A DNA stretch of 64,000 nt from Lycium barbarum (Eukaryota > Streptophyta > Magnoliopsida > Solanales > Solanaceae), in the NCBI RefSeq assembly GCF_019175385.1, contig NC_083345.1, positions 126,297,657 to 126,361,656 of the forward strand. The letters run 5' to 3'. Below the pieces are notes generated by a model. The model did not search any database. It was not told the origin of the DNA and worked only from the letters and a program-made list of their open reading frames with translations. Shown one piece after another: positions 11,149-24,263 of the stretch; the stretch's first letter is position 1; the number at the start of each line of letters is the position of its first letter. A program made the position numbers and the translations under genes.

Positions 11149-13481
11149 AGAAGGATGAACCAATTTTATTTGTTATGTTAATTGTGTTGTTGAAGCCTTG
11201 TAATGGAAATGGAAGGAAATGGTTCAAGTTGGTATGGAAAATTGTTGAAAATGATTATAGGAAATTATGTGATTTTAATGTAGTTTTTATGTAATTATGG
11301 AAGTGAAGTTCTACATGTGAATTATTATGTTAGTTGGTGGATTTGGAGGGATGTAAGTCCATATTAGCATGAAAGGTTGGTTGTTAAGTTGTTATGGGAA
11401 GTTTTGTGATTTTATGGTGGATTTATGTAATTATGAAAATGAAATTGTTAAGGTGCAAATTATGATTATTGTTAATGAAATTGGAGGATGGAAATGTGTT
11501 ATGGATATTTATGTCGAAGATTAGAGGTTTCGGATGAATTATGGTTTTGGTGGAATTTTTGTATATTTTGTAAATATTTTGTAGAATGATATGAAATGCT
11601 TCCGAATTGTATTGGAATGATCTTAAATTAGTACATGAATATGAAAATGGTGATATTGATTTGAAAGTGCAAGTTGGTTTAGAAGTTGTTGCACCATTTA
11701 GAAAAGAAGACAATTTATGTTAGAATGCGTTTCAAATCGATTGTTGATGCTATTGGTATTGTTGTTGGTATGGTTGTTGATATTTTGGCCGAGTTAGAAT
11801 CTCGGGGATGTTGTATGTATAGGGGAGATGCTGCCCAAATTTCTGTAGAAAAGTGTTAATTTAAGATTCAAGTCCTAAAGTCTTATAGTTAATATTTGGT
11901 AATTGTGACCAATTGTAGATTTTGGAGGAAACGGGAATTGAATTTGGAGAAGCGTAAGGAGCGAATAAGGTATGTAAAACTTTACCTTTCCTTCTCTTGG
12001 CATGTCTTAGATGTGATAGGTTTGGATACGAGCCTCGGGGACGACTCTATTTCTATAAATCCGAGTTTGAATTTGACCCATTTTCATTCAATAGAATTGA
12101 ATTAAGTACTTTGTGCATTGTTGAGATAATTGCCTAAACATCTATAAATTGCCCAAATGGAACCGGATTATACTAAAACTTTCATAAGTGGCTCCATAAA
12201 TCTTTATGTACGTAATTTGTGTGTGTGCCACCTCAGTTGACCGAGGTGGGCCCACTATTTCCAAATCCCCTCCTATTGTGCTATTGATTTGTTTTCAAGC
12301 GATATGTAAAGAAAATCTTTAGTTATTTTTCCGTCTACTAAAAGATAATTATTATAACTATTCCATTGAGTCCTACGACATATTTGACATGTACAACCGA
12401 TCTCAAAAGGTTTTGTTTTGACATAATTTGTCGGAATATCCGAAAGGTACGTACTGCGACCCTCGTCTGATTTCTTATCTAAATGACCGATCGTTCGGAC
12501 TATCCTATCGAGTCTTTGTAAATGTTTTATGATGCATATAGTTTCTCACTACTCTATTCGTGGATGCCTCAATGTTTCCTTCACTAAGCCCGGGCCAGGA
12601 TATGTTATCACGCGTATTCCACTGCATTGTTCGCCGTGCCTCGATGTGAGGGGGCAGGTATACATGTACATGGATTGTGGAGTATGCAGTGCCATGTACA
12701 CATATTCTGATATATGATGATATGATATGATATGGCCATCTGATATGTTTGATATGTGCACATTCTGATATGATATGATATGTTACGGAGCTATTCCCTA
12801 CTCTGGAGTTATGCTGTGTTGTGGCGCCAGTGACGGGGTGGCGATCATGTTCTGTTCACCATGTCCCATAATGGGGCCGGGTATGGCATATGTTCTGACA
12901 CGCATTACCTATGTTTTGTGAGTAAGCATTTTGATATTCCGGTTATTGCACTTACTTTTCTGTACTCCCTGCTCAGATTATGATTCTGTTTATTGTATCT
13001 CATGCTTTACATACTCAGTACCTATTCCGTACTGACCCCCTTTCTTCGGGGGCTGCGTTTCATGTCGCGCAGGTACACCCAGACGATGCGAAGTTATTAT
13101 AGAGGATGTTCCAGCAGAGTTGACAAGCTCCATTTGCTTCTGGAGTGCTGCCAAGTCAGAGTTTGTATGTGTGCTTCTTCTGGATTGATGTTAGAGACTT
13201 TGCAGACAGAGTCGTGGGTATAGTATGTCAGTCGTGTAAGCGGCTTCATCAGCCGATACGCCCTTCTGTATTATGTGTTAAATTTTGTATAATTACAGAT
13301 TCTGTTTGATTTGGAAAGCACCGGGAAAGAATATTTTGAGAACATGTTATGTATGTCATTTTTATTTGATTTAAAGGCCTAATAAGATTTTGTATGCCCC
13401 AAAGGTCTGTGGGTTCGCTCGGCTCCGGATATGGGGCCGGGTGCCCATCACACCCTAGCGGAATTGGGGTGTGACAATTAG

Positions 13482-14523
13482 CATTACAAAAAAGAAAGCA
13501 ACAACATTTCTAACCCTTTGAATAGTATCTTCAAAATAGTTAAGACCGTCTTTAACAATCAAGTTTAAAATGTGACAACTACATCTCACATGAAAAATAT
13601 TTTCTAGCAGAGGATTTAATTCCCCTTTTAAAAGACCAACCACCCTTGTATTATTAGAAACATTATCTAAAGCAATACAAATTATTTTTCTATAAATGTT
13701 AAAAAATTTCATATGACATTGAATCCGCTAAAAAGTTTCCGTTAGGATGACCTTTCCCTTCATCACATAAATAAGTTATAATTCCTTTTTCCGTCACCCA
13801 ATTATCATCAACCCAATGACATGCAATAGCAAAAAATTCTAACTTGTTAAGACTAAGATCAATATCGGCGGTAAGAGAAACACTACAATTTAAAAGAATT
13901 AAATACATAACGCAAATAAAATCAGTATTTTTTATATAAATCAATAACATCCGATCTGCTAATACTTCTAGGAATACCCTCAAACAACTTATTATAACAA
14001 CGTTGAATATAAATAACAAAATGCAAAACCCGGAAAAAAGGAAAATGGTAGAGCATCAAAAGCAATCATTTTAGTTCGTGGGTCTATTATTTGTTGAATA
14101 CCCCCCACATTTGAACCCATTCGCTCTCCCCAACCATCCTTATGTCTAGTTCTCATATGATTCGTTAGTGAACCCGTTCCACCATCCTTACTACTTTGTT
14201 ACTTGAAAGTAAATTCTTTTACACATATATTCCATATAGCTAATTGTCTTTCCTTATCTTTAGTCATAAATTTTCAAACTCTAGAGCTTGGCTTACGAGA
14301 TTTTGGCGGTTTGTCTTGAAGAACGTGTATCTCCTATAGGATTTTCGGGAGCTTTTGTTTCATCATCATCATCAGTTTCATTAAAAGTGCCGAGTTGGTG
14401 TTTCATTACATCATGAAAAAGTGGATTATTTCCACCAATATTAATACCTAAATTAGGTGTTTCGTTCACTAATGTTTCCTCCATAGACCCATCCCTACCA
14501 CTACTACCGCCACCATGTCTCAC
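13482..14523 (-). pseudogene. hAT transposase, N-terminal half (disabled)
   Basis: Minus-strand coding starts at 14523 (MRHGGGSSGRDGSMEETLVN) with a low-complexity N-terminus containing an acidic DDDDE run. About 14300-14130 encodes a BED-type zinc finger: a basic lead with SSRVWKFMTKD, a Cys block in which the first Cys is replaced (AIWNICVKEF), and the His pair in LTNHMRTRHK. An in-frame TAA follows the Cys block at about 14200. The rest decays through stops and frameshifts towards 13482, where the solo LTR interrupts it; the sequence resumes at 9886. The family is as for the C-terminal half. Confidence 0.75.
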
Positions 14524-15281
14524 TCTTCGACATTATTAAATAGCAATAATTTAAATCACACACAAATAAATCACAAGAAAATAAATTGCAACAAATTAAA
14601 TTGCGCAAATTAAATAGCAGAAAATAAAGAAAGAGTTGGAACGAAAGTACCAAATTGCCAGACTAATTTCCACCAAAGTGAAGACTGCTAGAATTGTAAA
14701 TCCACCAAAGATTTGGAACTACTTTAGATTATTGCAAAATCACCAACTCCACCAATATTTTTTTTTGTAATTGCAAAATATAAAATTAAAACTAGAATAA
14801 AACTTTATAGTATTTAATTGAGAGAAATTTAAAGTGGCTAATTGTTACAAAGTAGCTATAATTAAGAGAAATTGAGAGAAAGAGAAGATTGAATTGGTGT
14901 GGATGAAAATAAAATGGAGAGGGGTTTATATAGGGGTGGGGGATGGGTTAAAATGTATAAAAAAAAGTTTTTTTCTGGGGGAGGGCTGGGGAACAAAGGG
15001 AGGGCCAAAATGACCGTTTTTAACTGTTGCCAACGGTCCAGTAAGCAGCCTCCATTTATTTTAAAAAAACCTTTTTTTTAACCGGTTAACCCGTTTTAAT
15101 CGGTCGGGTCCAGTTAACCGGTTAATCGGGCACAATATTTGAAAATCGACTCGATATTGAACCTTGGTAGACCAGCGACCAGTAAACCAGTCCACCGGGT
15201 CCCACTACGGTTTCGGTTAAACTGGATCCGGTTACCGGTTTTAATTGGTTTAACCGGCCCGGTGACAGGTTTACGTGACAT

Positions 15282-15615
15282 ATATTATCTGTTATATGAT
15301 TATTTGTGCATATTGAAGATACTAGTGTTTTTTTTTTGCACATCTTACATGCTAGAACATCACATATAATATATGTCATGCATAATCAAGTAATAACGAT
15401 GTACCCTTACAACATTATAAAAAGAAAAAAAAATGTGCAAGATCAATGATTATGAGCATCTTCTATTCTATTCTCCAAGTTAATAAATTCCAACTAGAAG
15501 CAATAACAATAGTGCTGCTAAACAACAAAACTTAATAACCAGAGACATCCTTCTTTTCGAGTTGAAGAAGTACCAAGAAAGAATAATATGTTAATCAGAA
15601 GCTTCAATACTAGTG
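15282..15615. other. 3' flank of the methyltransferase gene
   Basis: AT-rich sequence between the hAT target duplication and the methyltransferase stop codon. It should contain the 3' UTR and polyadenylation region of the gene; a clear near-upstream element cannot be singled out. The hAT insertion is 343 bp from the stop codon. Confidence 0.5.
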
Positions 15616-18019
15616 TTATTCTCGTTTAGCTTCACCAGTCCAGTAAGTTTTCACAGCAATGAGAATCTTCTCTGGGTTAAATGGTCCGCTCTCATGGTCC
15701 ACAATACGACTTTGCCATCTCATGCCGTCTGCTATACTTTTGATTTTCACTAAGACTTCTACTACATCTCTGAATATAACGGTACCTTCAGGCCTCAAGA
15801 TTCTATCCATCTCAAGGAGAATATAGGTGATATCACATCTTGAGGAAAAAATTAACATACACAAAATCAAATTAATATAGGAGAAGGGAAATATATCAAT
15901 ACAGCAAGTCAGTAGTGTATATGGACATTTTACCTGTCCTGATATAGGCTGATCAACCCACCAGCATGGATGAGATCATATGTTCGTGGATATGTTGAAA
16001 AAGCTTCACACCAATCATTGTACGTACCAATAAATCCTCGTTCATATATCACACCCAAAGTGTCGAGGTCACTCTTGGCAGGAACCACGTTCATTACCCA
16101 AACGGGATATTTTGAAAGAGCTGCTGCGAATCCACCCAAATAAGCATTCGCGTCCATCACATTACGGTATCGTCCTTGGGGCAAGAGACCAATTAGGCGT
16201 TTGTAGTATGACACCCGCTCATTCCATACCTGATTACAATAACTATGACTCAATTCTATACAACATTTGATCGGCTATATGAATCTTTGTCGACCATGAT
16301 TCTTTTTTTTTGCGTTCATGATTTATACCTGGTTATCCTCTTGAAATTTCTCAGTTGTAATGCTTGGTATTGAACCACTACTGATCCTAGGAGGAGTAGC
16401 AAATGCTCGCTCCGGCCATTTTTCTAATGCACCACCTGCGACTTCATCCGAGTTGGTAACTTCCGGCAGCGGCGTTATACAGGCTTCCATGTCTTGGTAC
16501 CTTGTTTCAGTAACAATGCAGAGAGGTCAAACTAGAATTCTTCATAATGGTTTAGATATTGTATATAGCATCTGTCACTTCATAATTAGAGATTGAGAAA
16601 GTACCATGCTGCATCAGGGTTGCCTGACTTGCAGATATATGGCTTATGATTTGGTGATCTGTTTTTGATGCACTTAATGTGGTTGAGCGGCTTTTGCCAC
16701 ACAGCTAGGTCACCCTTCTCAATCACTTTTTTCCAGCAAAGTCGCCTTGCAGTGTCTTCGATGGCATCTTGCTCTTGCTTCAAATCTTTTTGGGTTCTTT
16801 CCCAACCTTTCCAATATGTCTTCCAACGGATAGGAGGGCCAGAAAGTATCCAGTAACCCCCTGGCCTTAGAACTCTGTCAACTTCAGTTAGGTACAACCC
16901 ATCTGTAATAGAAAAATGTCATGATTAGGATGAGGTATATTTTCTCCATGGTCGGTGGGTACTTCAAAATCATCAATTTTCATGAGACAGGGTCTGAAAA
17001 CAGCTTACCGTACTTGTTCCATGGGATTAGGCACCGAGAACAATGAGCCATATCAAAAGCCCTCGCTGGATATGGAAGCCTCTGAGAACCCATAACACCA
17101 ATCATTGCTGGAACTCCTCTTTCAAGTGCAAACCAAACTTGTGCTTCATGTGTATCTCTTGGAGCAAAAGACATGGCTATAATATCTCTCTTCAGCAGAT
17201 AAGCACCCCAACTTGCAACCTTTATAACATTAAAGGAAAAGTTTCTATTATTTGTAGTAGGTACTTAAAAGTATGACATAAACGAAACAGAAGGTGTTCC
17301 AACAAAGTAAGAAATTGGAATCTTACACCACAGCCTGTATCGATTGCTGTCCGAATAGTTCCACTAGTAAGCGGAACTAGCTCACTTATATCATCAATGT
17401 AAGCATCCGCTCCGTGTGGAAACATGGTGCCACCTCCTGGAAATCTTAAACGATCACCTTCCACTTGGACCCAGTTTTGAACAGCCTTCTCAATACTAAG
17501 TTCTTTATGTGGAATATTGGCAAACCAAGCATAATCTCTACTCTGCGGCCATTTAAAGGGAATCTTGTAATTGGGTGGAGGAGGTATAAGACAACGGAGA
17601 AGCTCTTCCTTTTTTGGGCAATGCCTTTCTCTGTACTTTAACATATTACGGTCAAACTTTCTACCCCTCTGTGGCTCTTGGCATGGTGTGTATTCGCTGT
17701 AGGACATATCACACGGTGCAAAGTTTTCTGATGACTTAGAGTTGTTGACCACTAATTGGTGATGGCTCTCAAAATCAATGGGGATTGACAATGATGATAT
17801 TCGTGATGTCGAGATATCGGGGGGGTTCGGGGATCCAACATCACATCCAACTCTGGTGTAGACTTCAGATTGACTGGATGGAGTGGGTCTAGCATTCTGC
17901 CAAGCTCCTAGAACATAAAATAAGATACAGAGGCCACTAACACCAAGAATCCAAGTGAGCCGTTTTCTCTTCGATTCGAGCTGGTATAACTTTGGAGATC
18001 CACTATGGTCTTTTGCCAT
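15616..18019 (-). CDS. PMT: Probable DUF248 methyltransferase (QUASIMODO/PMT family), 6 exons, intact
   Basis: A putative S-adenosyl-methionine-dependent Golgi methyltransferase thought to act on cell-wall pectin; unrelated to putrescine N-methyltransferase. Exons on the minus strand: 18019-17327, 17219-17009, 16902-16605, 16500-16329, 16229-15934, 15838-15616. All introns are GT-AG, phases agree, and the product is 630 residues, normal for the family. It is a type II membrane protein: a short basic N-terminus, a membrane anchor at residues 21-40 ([20 protein letters not shown]), a stem with [10 protein letters not shown], then two methyltransferase halves. The first has SAM motif I DTGCG (227-231), FPGGGTMFP and CLIPW; the second has [11 protein letters not shown] and [10 protein letters not shown]. 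It resembles the Arabidopsis PMT15-18 subgroup by eye. No stops or frameshifts. Confidence 0.93.
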
Positions 18020-20303
18020 CTAAACCTGTGAATTAGAGGGAGGATTTTGTGATGATTTTTTTTACTCAATAAGAAATTAATATAAATAACTTTATTTGAT
18101 AACATTTTTTATCTTTTTCTGTTCTTTCTCGTTCTGGATGAAAGTAGATTCAATAATATTTATCACCAAAAAAGGAGAAGAAGGAATAATAGTAACTATC
18201 CTTATTTTGTAATACTATCTGTATATTGACAAGTGCTAGATCTTTTCCTAATATAAAAGGAGCGAAACAATTTCTTTTCGATGTGTGAAACAATAAGTAC
18301 CAATGAGCAATAGGAACACATACGGGTAAAGTGAAATTAGTGTTACTTCAATTCTTAGAAAGTTTGTTTTATAAAATAAAATCAAGAGCAAGAGCCACAG
18401 TGGCATGAGACTGGTGCATATTTATTTAGAATTGCAATATCAAGCCAAAGATGTAAGGAGAAGTTTGAGGTTATTAGGTAAATACGAATACATAAAAGCG
18501 ACATATATCCTATTACTAATTGGTATGGAAGAGAGAAAATAAGCTTCACGGTAGGTTCAAGTTAATAGTCGAATTTATTAATATACTGAAACTCCCTCAA
18601 GATAACTTAGAAGTTGAAACTATATTGCGCAATGCTTTTGGGAATTTATGTTTTGTCCAATTAGCACCACACAGATACAGAGTGCAACTAAATTGAAGCA
18701 TATCTATAAGACAAACAAGTATACCTCTTAGTATATCTGCTTCTTGAACCAAATTGTTTGCTTTTCGTTGAGTTAATGAAAATAGAAGAAGTAGTGAAAA
18801 TCAATGATTTTCGATAAAGAAGAAAGAGGTAGAGCTGGAGCTAACAAGACACTATAGGCCACGAGTAACAAATTGATAATACTTGTCTTTTCTTTTTTGC
18901 TAAAGCATAAAAATATGGTACATATAATCTATGTTAAATTTGTTACACTTTATCGGTTAAGAAAGATGCAAGTTCATGAAAAAATATCATAAAATTAAAA
19001 GAAGTTTTTGTTTTGGTTCAATCATCATAACAAGTAATGCTACAGGTATATAAACTGCAGATAAATCAATAAAGGACAATAACTATATATGGAGTTTTTT
19101 GAACACAAAACACCATTATCGTCAGAAAATAAATATAGATACCCTAAGCAGAGAGATACAGAAGAAAATAAAAAGGAAAATGTTTAAAATTATAAAATAA
19201 AGTGAAACCCTACATAATATTCATCAAACGGAGGGAAAGGATAAGAAATATAACGACATGAACTACAGCCCAAAAAAAGAAAAGAAAAAGGAAGTAAAAG
19301 GAAATATAGAAGAAATAGTAAATTCGGAGAGGAAGGAGAAATGACATTCATAATTTTGCAAAGAAGCGAGATTTTATAGTGCCACGAGCGGAAAAAGAAG
19401 AAGTTGAATGCATGCATTAATTTTAAGGCCAGTTGGTGTGTACACGGGTACAATTGAAAGGTTACTAAATAATCGGAAGATAGGGGATAGAATAAGAAGC
19501 TTATAAGTCTGGGGACTTGGTCCAAGTAAAACAAAAGTAGTCACAGGGTGATCCGTGGTTGAGAGAGCATGAAAATATTTTTGGCAGACAACTTGCAAAC
19601 ACCGTAACATCTGCCCCAAATGCCTCCCCACCTCATTCTTTATTACTTTCTCTTTTCCTTCCTATTTTCTGTATATAGAAGATACTAAAAGAAATAAAAA
19701 TTGGAAGATTTTTTTTACCGGAGTGAGAGAGGCCAAGACGAAACAATTCACATGAATTTTGAGGGTATTATGGACACTTTCTACTTTATTGTTACCATTG
19801 TACCGTTCGTAAAAAAATAATTAACAAATTTAGATTTCATTATTTTTTGTCAAGTTAACGATGTCTTTATTCTCCCAATGCATAAAAAAACGAAAACGTT
19901 TAGCTCTTTTCTTGAAATACATTAATGTATTTATTGTACAAAATATTGACTATCAAACATATCTTCATTGGATTAGACTTTTCTTTATTCCTTCTTGTAA
20001 TAATTTACGAATACAAAATATGATATTTAGTTCGCACTTCATACTCTCCATATAATGTATACAAGTCCTATGTTCTTGATTATGTCTTTTCTTTTTCTTC
20101 ATTTTCACAAGTAACTTTTGAATCGGGAAGTTGAGAAAAAGTTTTGGACGTGTTGGGTAAAATGGGGTAGTAAGTATTGGTTGACATACACGTGGCAACT
20201 ACAAAGTTCGATTACTACATCTGCGTGAATCCAGAGGCAACTATGGAAAAGCTGCATTAAGTGGTTCCCGAACATTCCAGCTTCAAACCCCGAACATGCC
20301 ATG
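18020..20303. other. Methyltransferase promoter/5' leader and intergenic DNA
   Basis: On the minus strand an acceptor-like TTCACAG lies a few bases before the methyltransferase ATG, suggesting a leader intron. A possible donor (AGAG/GTATAC near 18720) follows a pyrimidine-rich leader-like stretch at about 18725-18850; this is inference. The rest is AT-rich with only short ORFs. About 20130-20300 is more GC-balanced and could be an old gene fragment, not recognised. Confidence 0.4.
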
Positions 20304-20753
20304 TGTTGGGAATAAAACAGATTCGTAAAAATAACATTTACGGTATTAATGATAAACGCGAAACACTAAGTTTTGGTTAAATCAGCAAGAATAAAAATGC
20401 AACAATAATGACACCAAGATTTTATGTGGAAACTCTTCTAAATAAGAGAAAAATCACAGCCAAGAGGAGCAGTTGATATCACTATAGTAAGAAATTTTAT
20501 ACTGTGTAGTCACGAGTATAAATACTCCAAAGACCAACTCAAAAGAAATAACACTCTTTTGGTTTTTTCACCTCACTACAATATCCCTCACACTTTTTTT
20601 TCACAGACTATTCTCTTACACAGTCTATGGTATACCTCACTCCGCTCTCTAAATACTCAGATGTAGTTCTATGAGATTGGTGTGTTTTTGGTGTGATTGT
20701 AAACTGAACGAGAGCTCCCTATTGATAGGGATGGAGTGAGCCTATTGATGTCA
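20304..20753 (+). mobile_element. Copia-type LTR fragment
   Basis: Begins TGTTGGGAATAAAACAG, a start typical of Ty1/copia LTRs in Solanaceae, and contains a U3-like stretch with TATAAATAC (about 20517) and a leader-like segment ending in GAACGAGAGCTCCC. It runs directly into the gypsy 5' LTR at 20754 with no copia internal domain, so it is probably truncated. Family assignment is by recognition of the terminus only. Confidence 0.5.
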
Positions 20754-22402
20754 TGTTACACCTCGGAAAATTTTTCGTTGGTACGCAAGTGAATGATCTA
20801 GTGAGGAGTACGAGTATACGATATTTCCATGAGTATGAAATGACACGGGTGACCCTAAGTAAGATTCCAAAGGCGATTGCAATAAGAGATAGGTTATACT
20901 CCATGATGACTAACTATAGATTCTAAAAATGTGGAAACTTGCAGATTTGCACTTTGGCCAGTTGAACGTAAAATGAAACACGCCCCGTAAAGTGGTATAT
21001 GGCCCGTAAACTGCCATGTCGTATTTTGGCTTCCAAAATTTCAACTTTCTGCCAAATGATCAAATAGTTAAATACGACTTGGAATACGGACCGTAAATTA
21101 AAATACGGCCCGTAAACTGCGATCGTAAATCACCATGTCTCAGCCTGACTTTCTAGTTCTGTTATGCTTAAATACGCCCACAGAATACGGACTGTAAACT
21201 GGAATACGACCCGTAAACTAGGTTTACGATCACTGTGCACTTTCGACGACTGTTCATTTCAGATCAGATTTTGGGTTATTAAAAAGGGGACCAAGTTTAT
21301 TATTTCATTTCCACACTTCACCCCCTTTTCTCTAAAACATCTCTCTACATTTATTCCACAAGAACTCAAGGATTACTAGTGATCATCTACATCAAGCTAA
21401 GTGAATCAAGTGTAAAGAACCCATTAAAGTTCATCCAAAGTAAGAAATCCAAGTGAAGGTGAAACTAGGGTTTTTCTCAAGCGAAGCATTTTCAACCAAG
21501 GCTTGTTCCTACAACATCTAAGGTAAGATTTATGATATTTATATGTTGTTTAAGGTATTTAAGAGCTGAAATACTTGGATTGTAGAAAGGTATGGAAAAA
21601 TGGGTCATGAATATGTAAGAGTGCCATTTTAAGAAATAACTTGAATTGAGTTATGAGCCTTGATGTATTGTGATGTAAATGTGTTATAAATGATGTTAAG
21701 AACATGAGATGAGCAATGTACGTGAATGGACATAGTCGTGTTTTATAGCCATGGATATGGGTGATTGAAGGTGAACTAAGAAATGTGGATAATGTGGATG
21801 AATAATGACTAATGTTATGGTATTGTGAATGTATTATTGACGTTTGGGAGTTGATATACGTTATGGAGGAATGCCGTATAAATAAAGGAGATGCTGTCCG
21901 ATTTTCTCTAGTTTTAGTCATATATGCTAGCTATCGATTCTAATGATAGTATGACTTTAATGAAGGTAGAAACGCTAGCATTGGAGGAGAACGCGCAAGT
22001 GTAGAATAGTTGAACGAAAAAGGTATGTAAGGCTAACCCTTCTTTCATAAGGTATGTTTCTTTGGCCAATGTCTAAATCTTCTATGAGACTATGATATCC
22101 TTCAAATGATTTGATCTTCCGAACTAGAAGGCTCACGATTCTTGATACGCTATGATTGTACTAAATTCATCGTGTGACGAGTATGCCTATAAAGATAGAT
22201 GTGATGAATGACGACAATAGTGATAATGATAATAATAGTAAAGATGCTTATGAGCAAATGTGTACGTGTGCCTATGTATGGCTGTTATGAAACCCCGAGC
22301 TTATATGGCCGGGTAGAATATACAAATGAACATATATATATATATATATATATGCTAGCTATCTATTCTAATGATAGTATGACTTTAATGAAGGTAGAAA
22401 CG

Positions 22403-22476
<74 letters not shown>

Positions 22477-23436
22477 GTATGTGACGATGCGCGCGCACCA
22501 CTGCAGTTGGGTACGGTCAACACTGAGCCTTGGTAGGGCCAGGTATGTGTAACACTGAGCCTTGGTTGACCAGGTATGTATGATCACCGAGTCTAGCTAG
22601 GGTCAGGTACGTGAAACACCGAACCTTCGAGGTCGGGTATGTTATGCAACCGATATGTGTATGATATGATTATGTATATGATATAGATATAAGCATGAAT
22701 ACGATTATGAAAAAGGATATGTATACGAACACGATTATGGATACAAAATGTAAAGGAATATGGATACGGATATGGTTATGGATGTATGTACACATATACG
22801 CATTTAGAAATGGAAAGTCCCTATGAAAGGCAAGTAAGTGTCCGTAACGATGATATTACTATCTCCCATCTTATGTTATTTCTTATGTTGCTTACTATGT
22901 TTCTATATTAACATTGATCATGCTTTACATACTCAGTACATTCTTCGTACTTAGATCCTTTTGTTTGTGGACACTGCGTCATGCCCGCAGGTGCACAGGG
23001 AGACAGACTTGATCCATAGCCACATTCTCAGAGACTACATAGTAGAGCTCCACTTCATTCGGAGCCATAGCTTTTGGGTACTTATTCTTTTGTGTACATA
23101 AATATAGGCATAGCGGGGTCATGTCCCGCCTATATGATATGTTATACTCTCCTTAGAGGCTCGTAGACATGTGTATATTATTAGAGATGTCTGGCCTTGT
23201 CGGCCTATATTTGGTGTATTATTTTGATAGCCTTGTCGGCTCATGTATATTGACGTGGTACAAATGCCAATCATGATATAAAAGTATTGTCGTCCAATGG
23301 GACTAGCATGAATGATGAATAGAAATGTATGTTAATTTATATGGCTCACCTAGAAGTAAGTATAAGTGTAAACCAAGGGGTGCCCGGGTGGGCTAGCACT
23401 GGGCACTCGTCGCGGCCCTCTAGACGGGTCGTGACA
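20754..23436 (+). mobile_element. 5' LTR of a Ty3/gypsy (Tekay/Del-type) element
   Basis: A 2.68-kb LTR from TGTTACACCTCGG to GGGTCGTGACA. It is followed after four bases by a primer-binding site and then gag, and it matches, with considerable divergence, the LTR at 33328-35712. It contains repeated ACGGCCCGTAAACT-like phrases near 21.0-21.2 kb, a TA microsatellite at 22404-22475, and a duplicated block of about 50 bp flanking that microsatellite. The base preceding the LTR gives TGTCA, which does not match the sequence after the 3' LTR (GCCGC). Confidence 0.85.
22404..22475. repeat. (TA)n microsatellite in 5' LTR
   Basis: About 70 bases of TA repeat; absent from the partner LTR at 33328-35712. 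Confidence 0.95.
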
Positions 23437-23440
23437 AAAG

Positions 23441-23452
23441 TGGTATCAGAGC
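23441..23452 (+). other. Primer-binding site (initiator tRNA-Met type)
   Basis: TGGTATCAGAGC lies four bases after the end of the 5' LTR and is complementary to the 3' end of initiator methionine tRNA, the usual primer for plant gypsy elements. It fixes the orientation (plus) and the LTR boundary. Confidence 0.9.
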
Positions 23453-23646
23453 AGTTCAGCCCTAGGGTGTGTCTACGAGCCGTGTCTAGTAGAGTCTTGG
23501 TTATGGGTGTGTTGCGCGCCACACTTATAAACAAGAAGCTGCGGACATTTTAGGAATAAATGACCTTCTTTCTTCATAAGAATCGTGCGATAGATCTATG
23601 ATATAAGAGATTCTTGTCCCTTAATCGTGTGTTGTGTATTTCAGAA

Positions 23647-24263
23647 ATGCCTGTAAATAGAAAGGCTACAGCAGCCCAAAAGGGCAAGACGATGACAGAA
23701 AAGCGGGCCGAAAAAGCACCGCCACCGGTAGTAAAGGAAAGTGAGTCCCAGAGTGCGGCTCAATCTCAGTCATCCCGTTCAGTACCTATATTAGAGGAGC
23801 GTGAGGGAGCCTCAGTCCCAGCTCCAGCACCTCCAGCTCCTCCACCAGATGCTTCAGGCCAAGATGTGAAAGAGGCCATACATTTGCTTACTCAGTTGGT
23901 TGCTGCTCAGACTCAGCGACAAAGTGCAGGGCAAGGTGATAGGGCTGTTAGTGCAAGAGCCCGTGACTTCATTACTCTGAACCCCCCAGAATTCTTTGGA
24001 TCAAAGCCGGAGGAGGACCCTCAGGATTTTATTGATGGTATGTTGAGGACGCTACGATTGATACATGCTTCGGACACCGAATCGGTGGAGTTAGTGTCGT
24101 ATAGATTGAGAGATGTCTCGGTCCATTGGTACACTATTTGGATGGCTTCACGGGGAGCTAATGCACCTCCCCCGGTATGGCAAGAGTTTGCTGATGCTTT
24201 TCTCTGACATTACATGCCTCCAGAAGTTCGGCGAGCTAGAGCCGATAAGTTCTTAAAAATAAG
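23647..24263 (+). pseudogene. Gypsy gag, N-terminal part only
   Basis: The capsid precursor of the chromovirus. A plausible start is the Met at 23647 (MPVNRKATAAQKGK); an upstream in-frame Met at 23614 exists. The N-terminus is Pro/Ala/Gln-rich, then the retrotransposon gag domain begins with LNPPEFFGSKPEEDPQDFID and VSVHWYTIWM. A TGA at about 24206 interrupts the frame just before the HYMPPEVRRARADKF block. The coding sequence is then replaced at 24264 by satellite DNA. The rest of gag, protease, reverse transcriptase, RNase H and most of integrase are missing. Confidence 0.85.

Larger units (their letters stand above)
9887..13476 (+). mobile_element. Solo LTR of a Ty3/gypsy-type retrotransposon (3.59 kb)
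   Basis: Starts TGTTATATCCCG, ends GGGGTGTGACA, and is flanked by a perfect 5-bp target duplication ATTAG (9882-9886 and 13477-13481). No gag or pol lies inside, so this is a solo LTR left by LTR-LTR recombination. It is inserted in the hAT transposase coding region. It contains a TRIM element, a TA microsatellite at 11069-11138 and a late region (12.5-13.3 kb) typical of the long LTRs of solanaceous gypsy elements. Its first 300 bases resemble, in reverse complement, 49.7-49.9 kb of the minus-strand LTR at 48248-50093, so the two belong to related families. Confidence 0.9.
7578..15273 (-). mobile_element. hAT transposon, broken by nested insertions
   Basis: Bounded by a perfect 8-bp target duplication CGTGACAT (7570-7577 and 15274-15281), the hAT duplication size. 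The ends are inverted: left TAAACCTATCA, right TGACAGGTTTA, followed inward on both sides by sequence rich in AACCGGTTAACC-type palindromic motifs. A BED-finger/hATC transposase pseudogene runs on the minus strand (14523 to about 8740) and is split by a 3.59-kb solo LTR. Without that insertion the element would be about 4.1 kb. The 3' non-coding part (7.7-8.6 kb) is full of TA microsatellites and an inverted repeat. Confidence 0.88.

Noticed and set aside
22208..22587. ORFs rich in Ile-Tyr repeats (also at 7777-7962 and 11015-11227)
   Set aside because: Translation of TA microsatellites inside LTR or hAT non-coding DNA.
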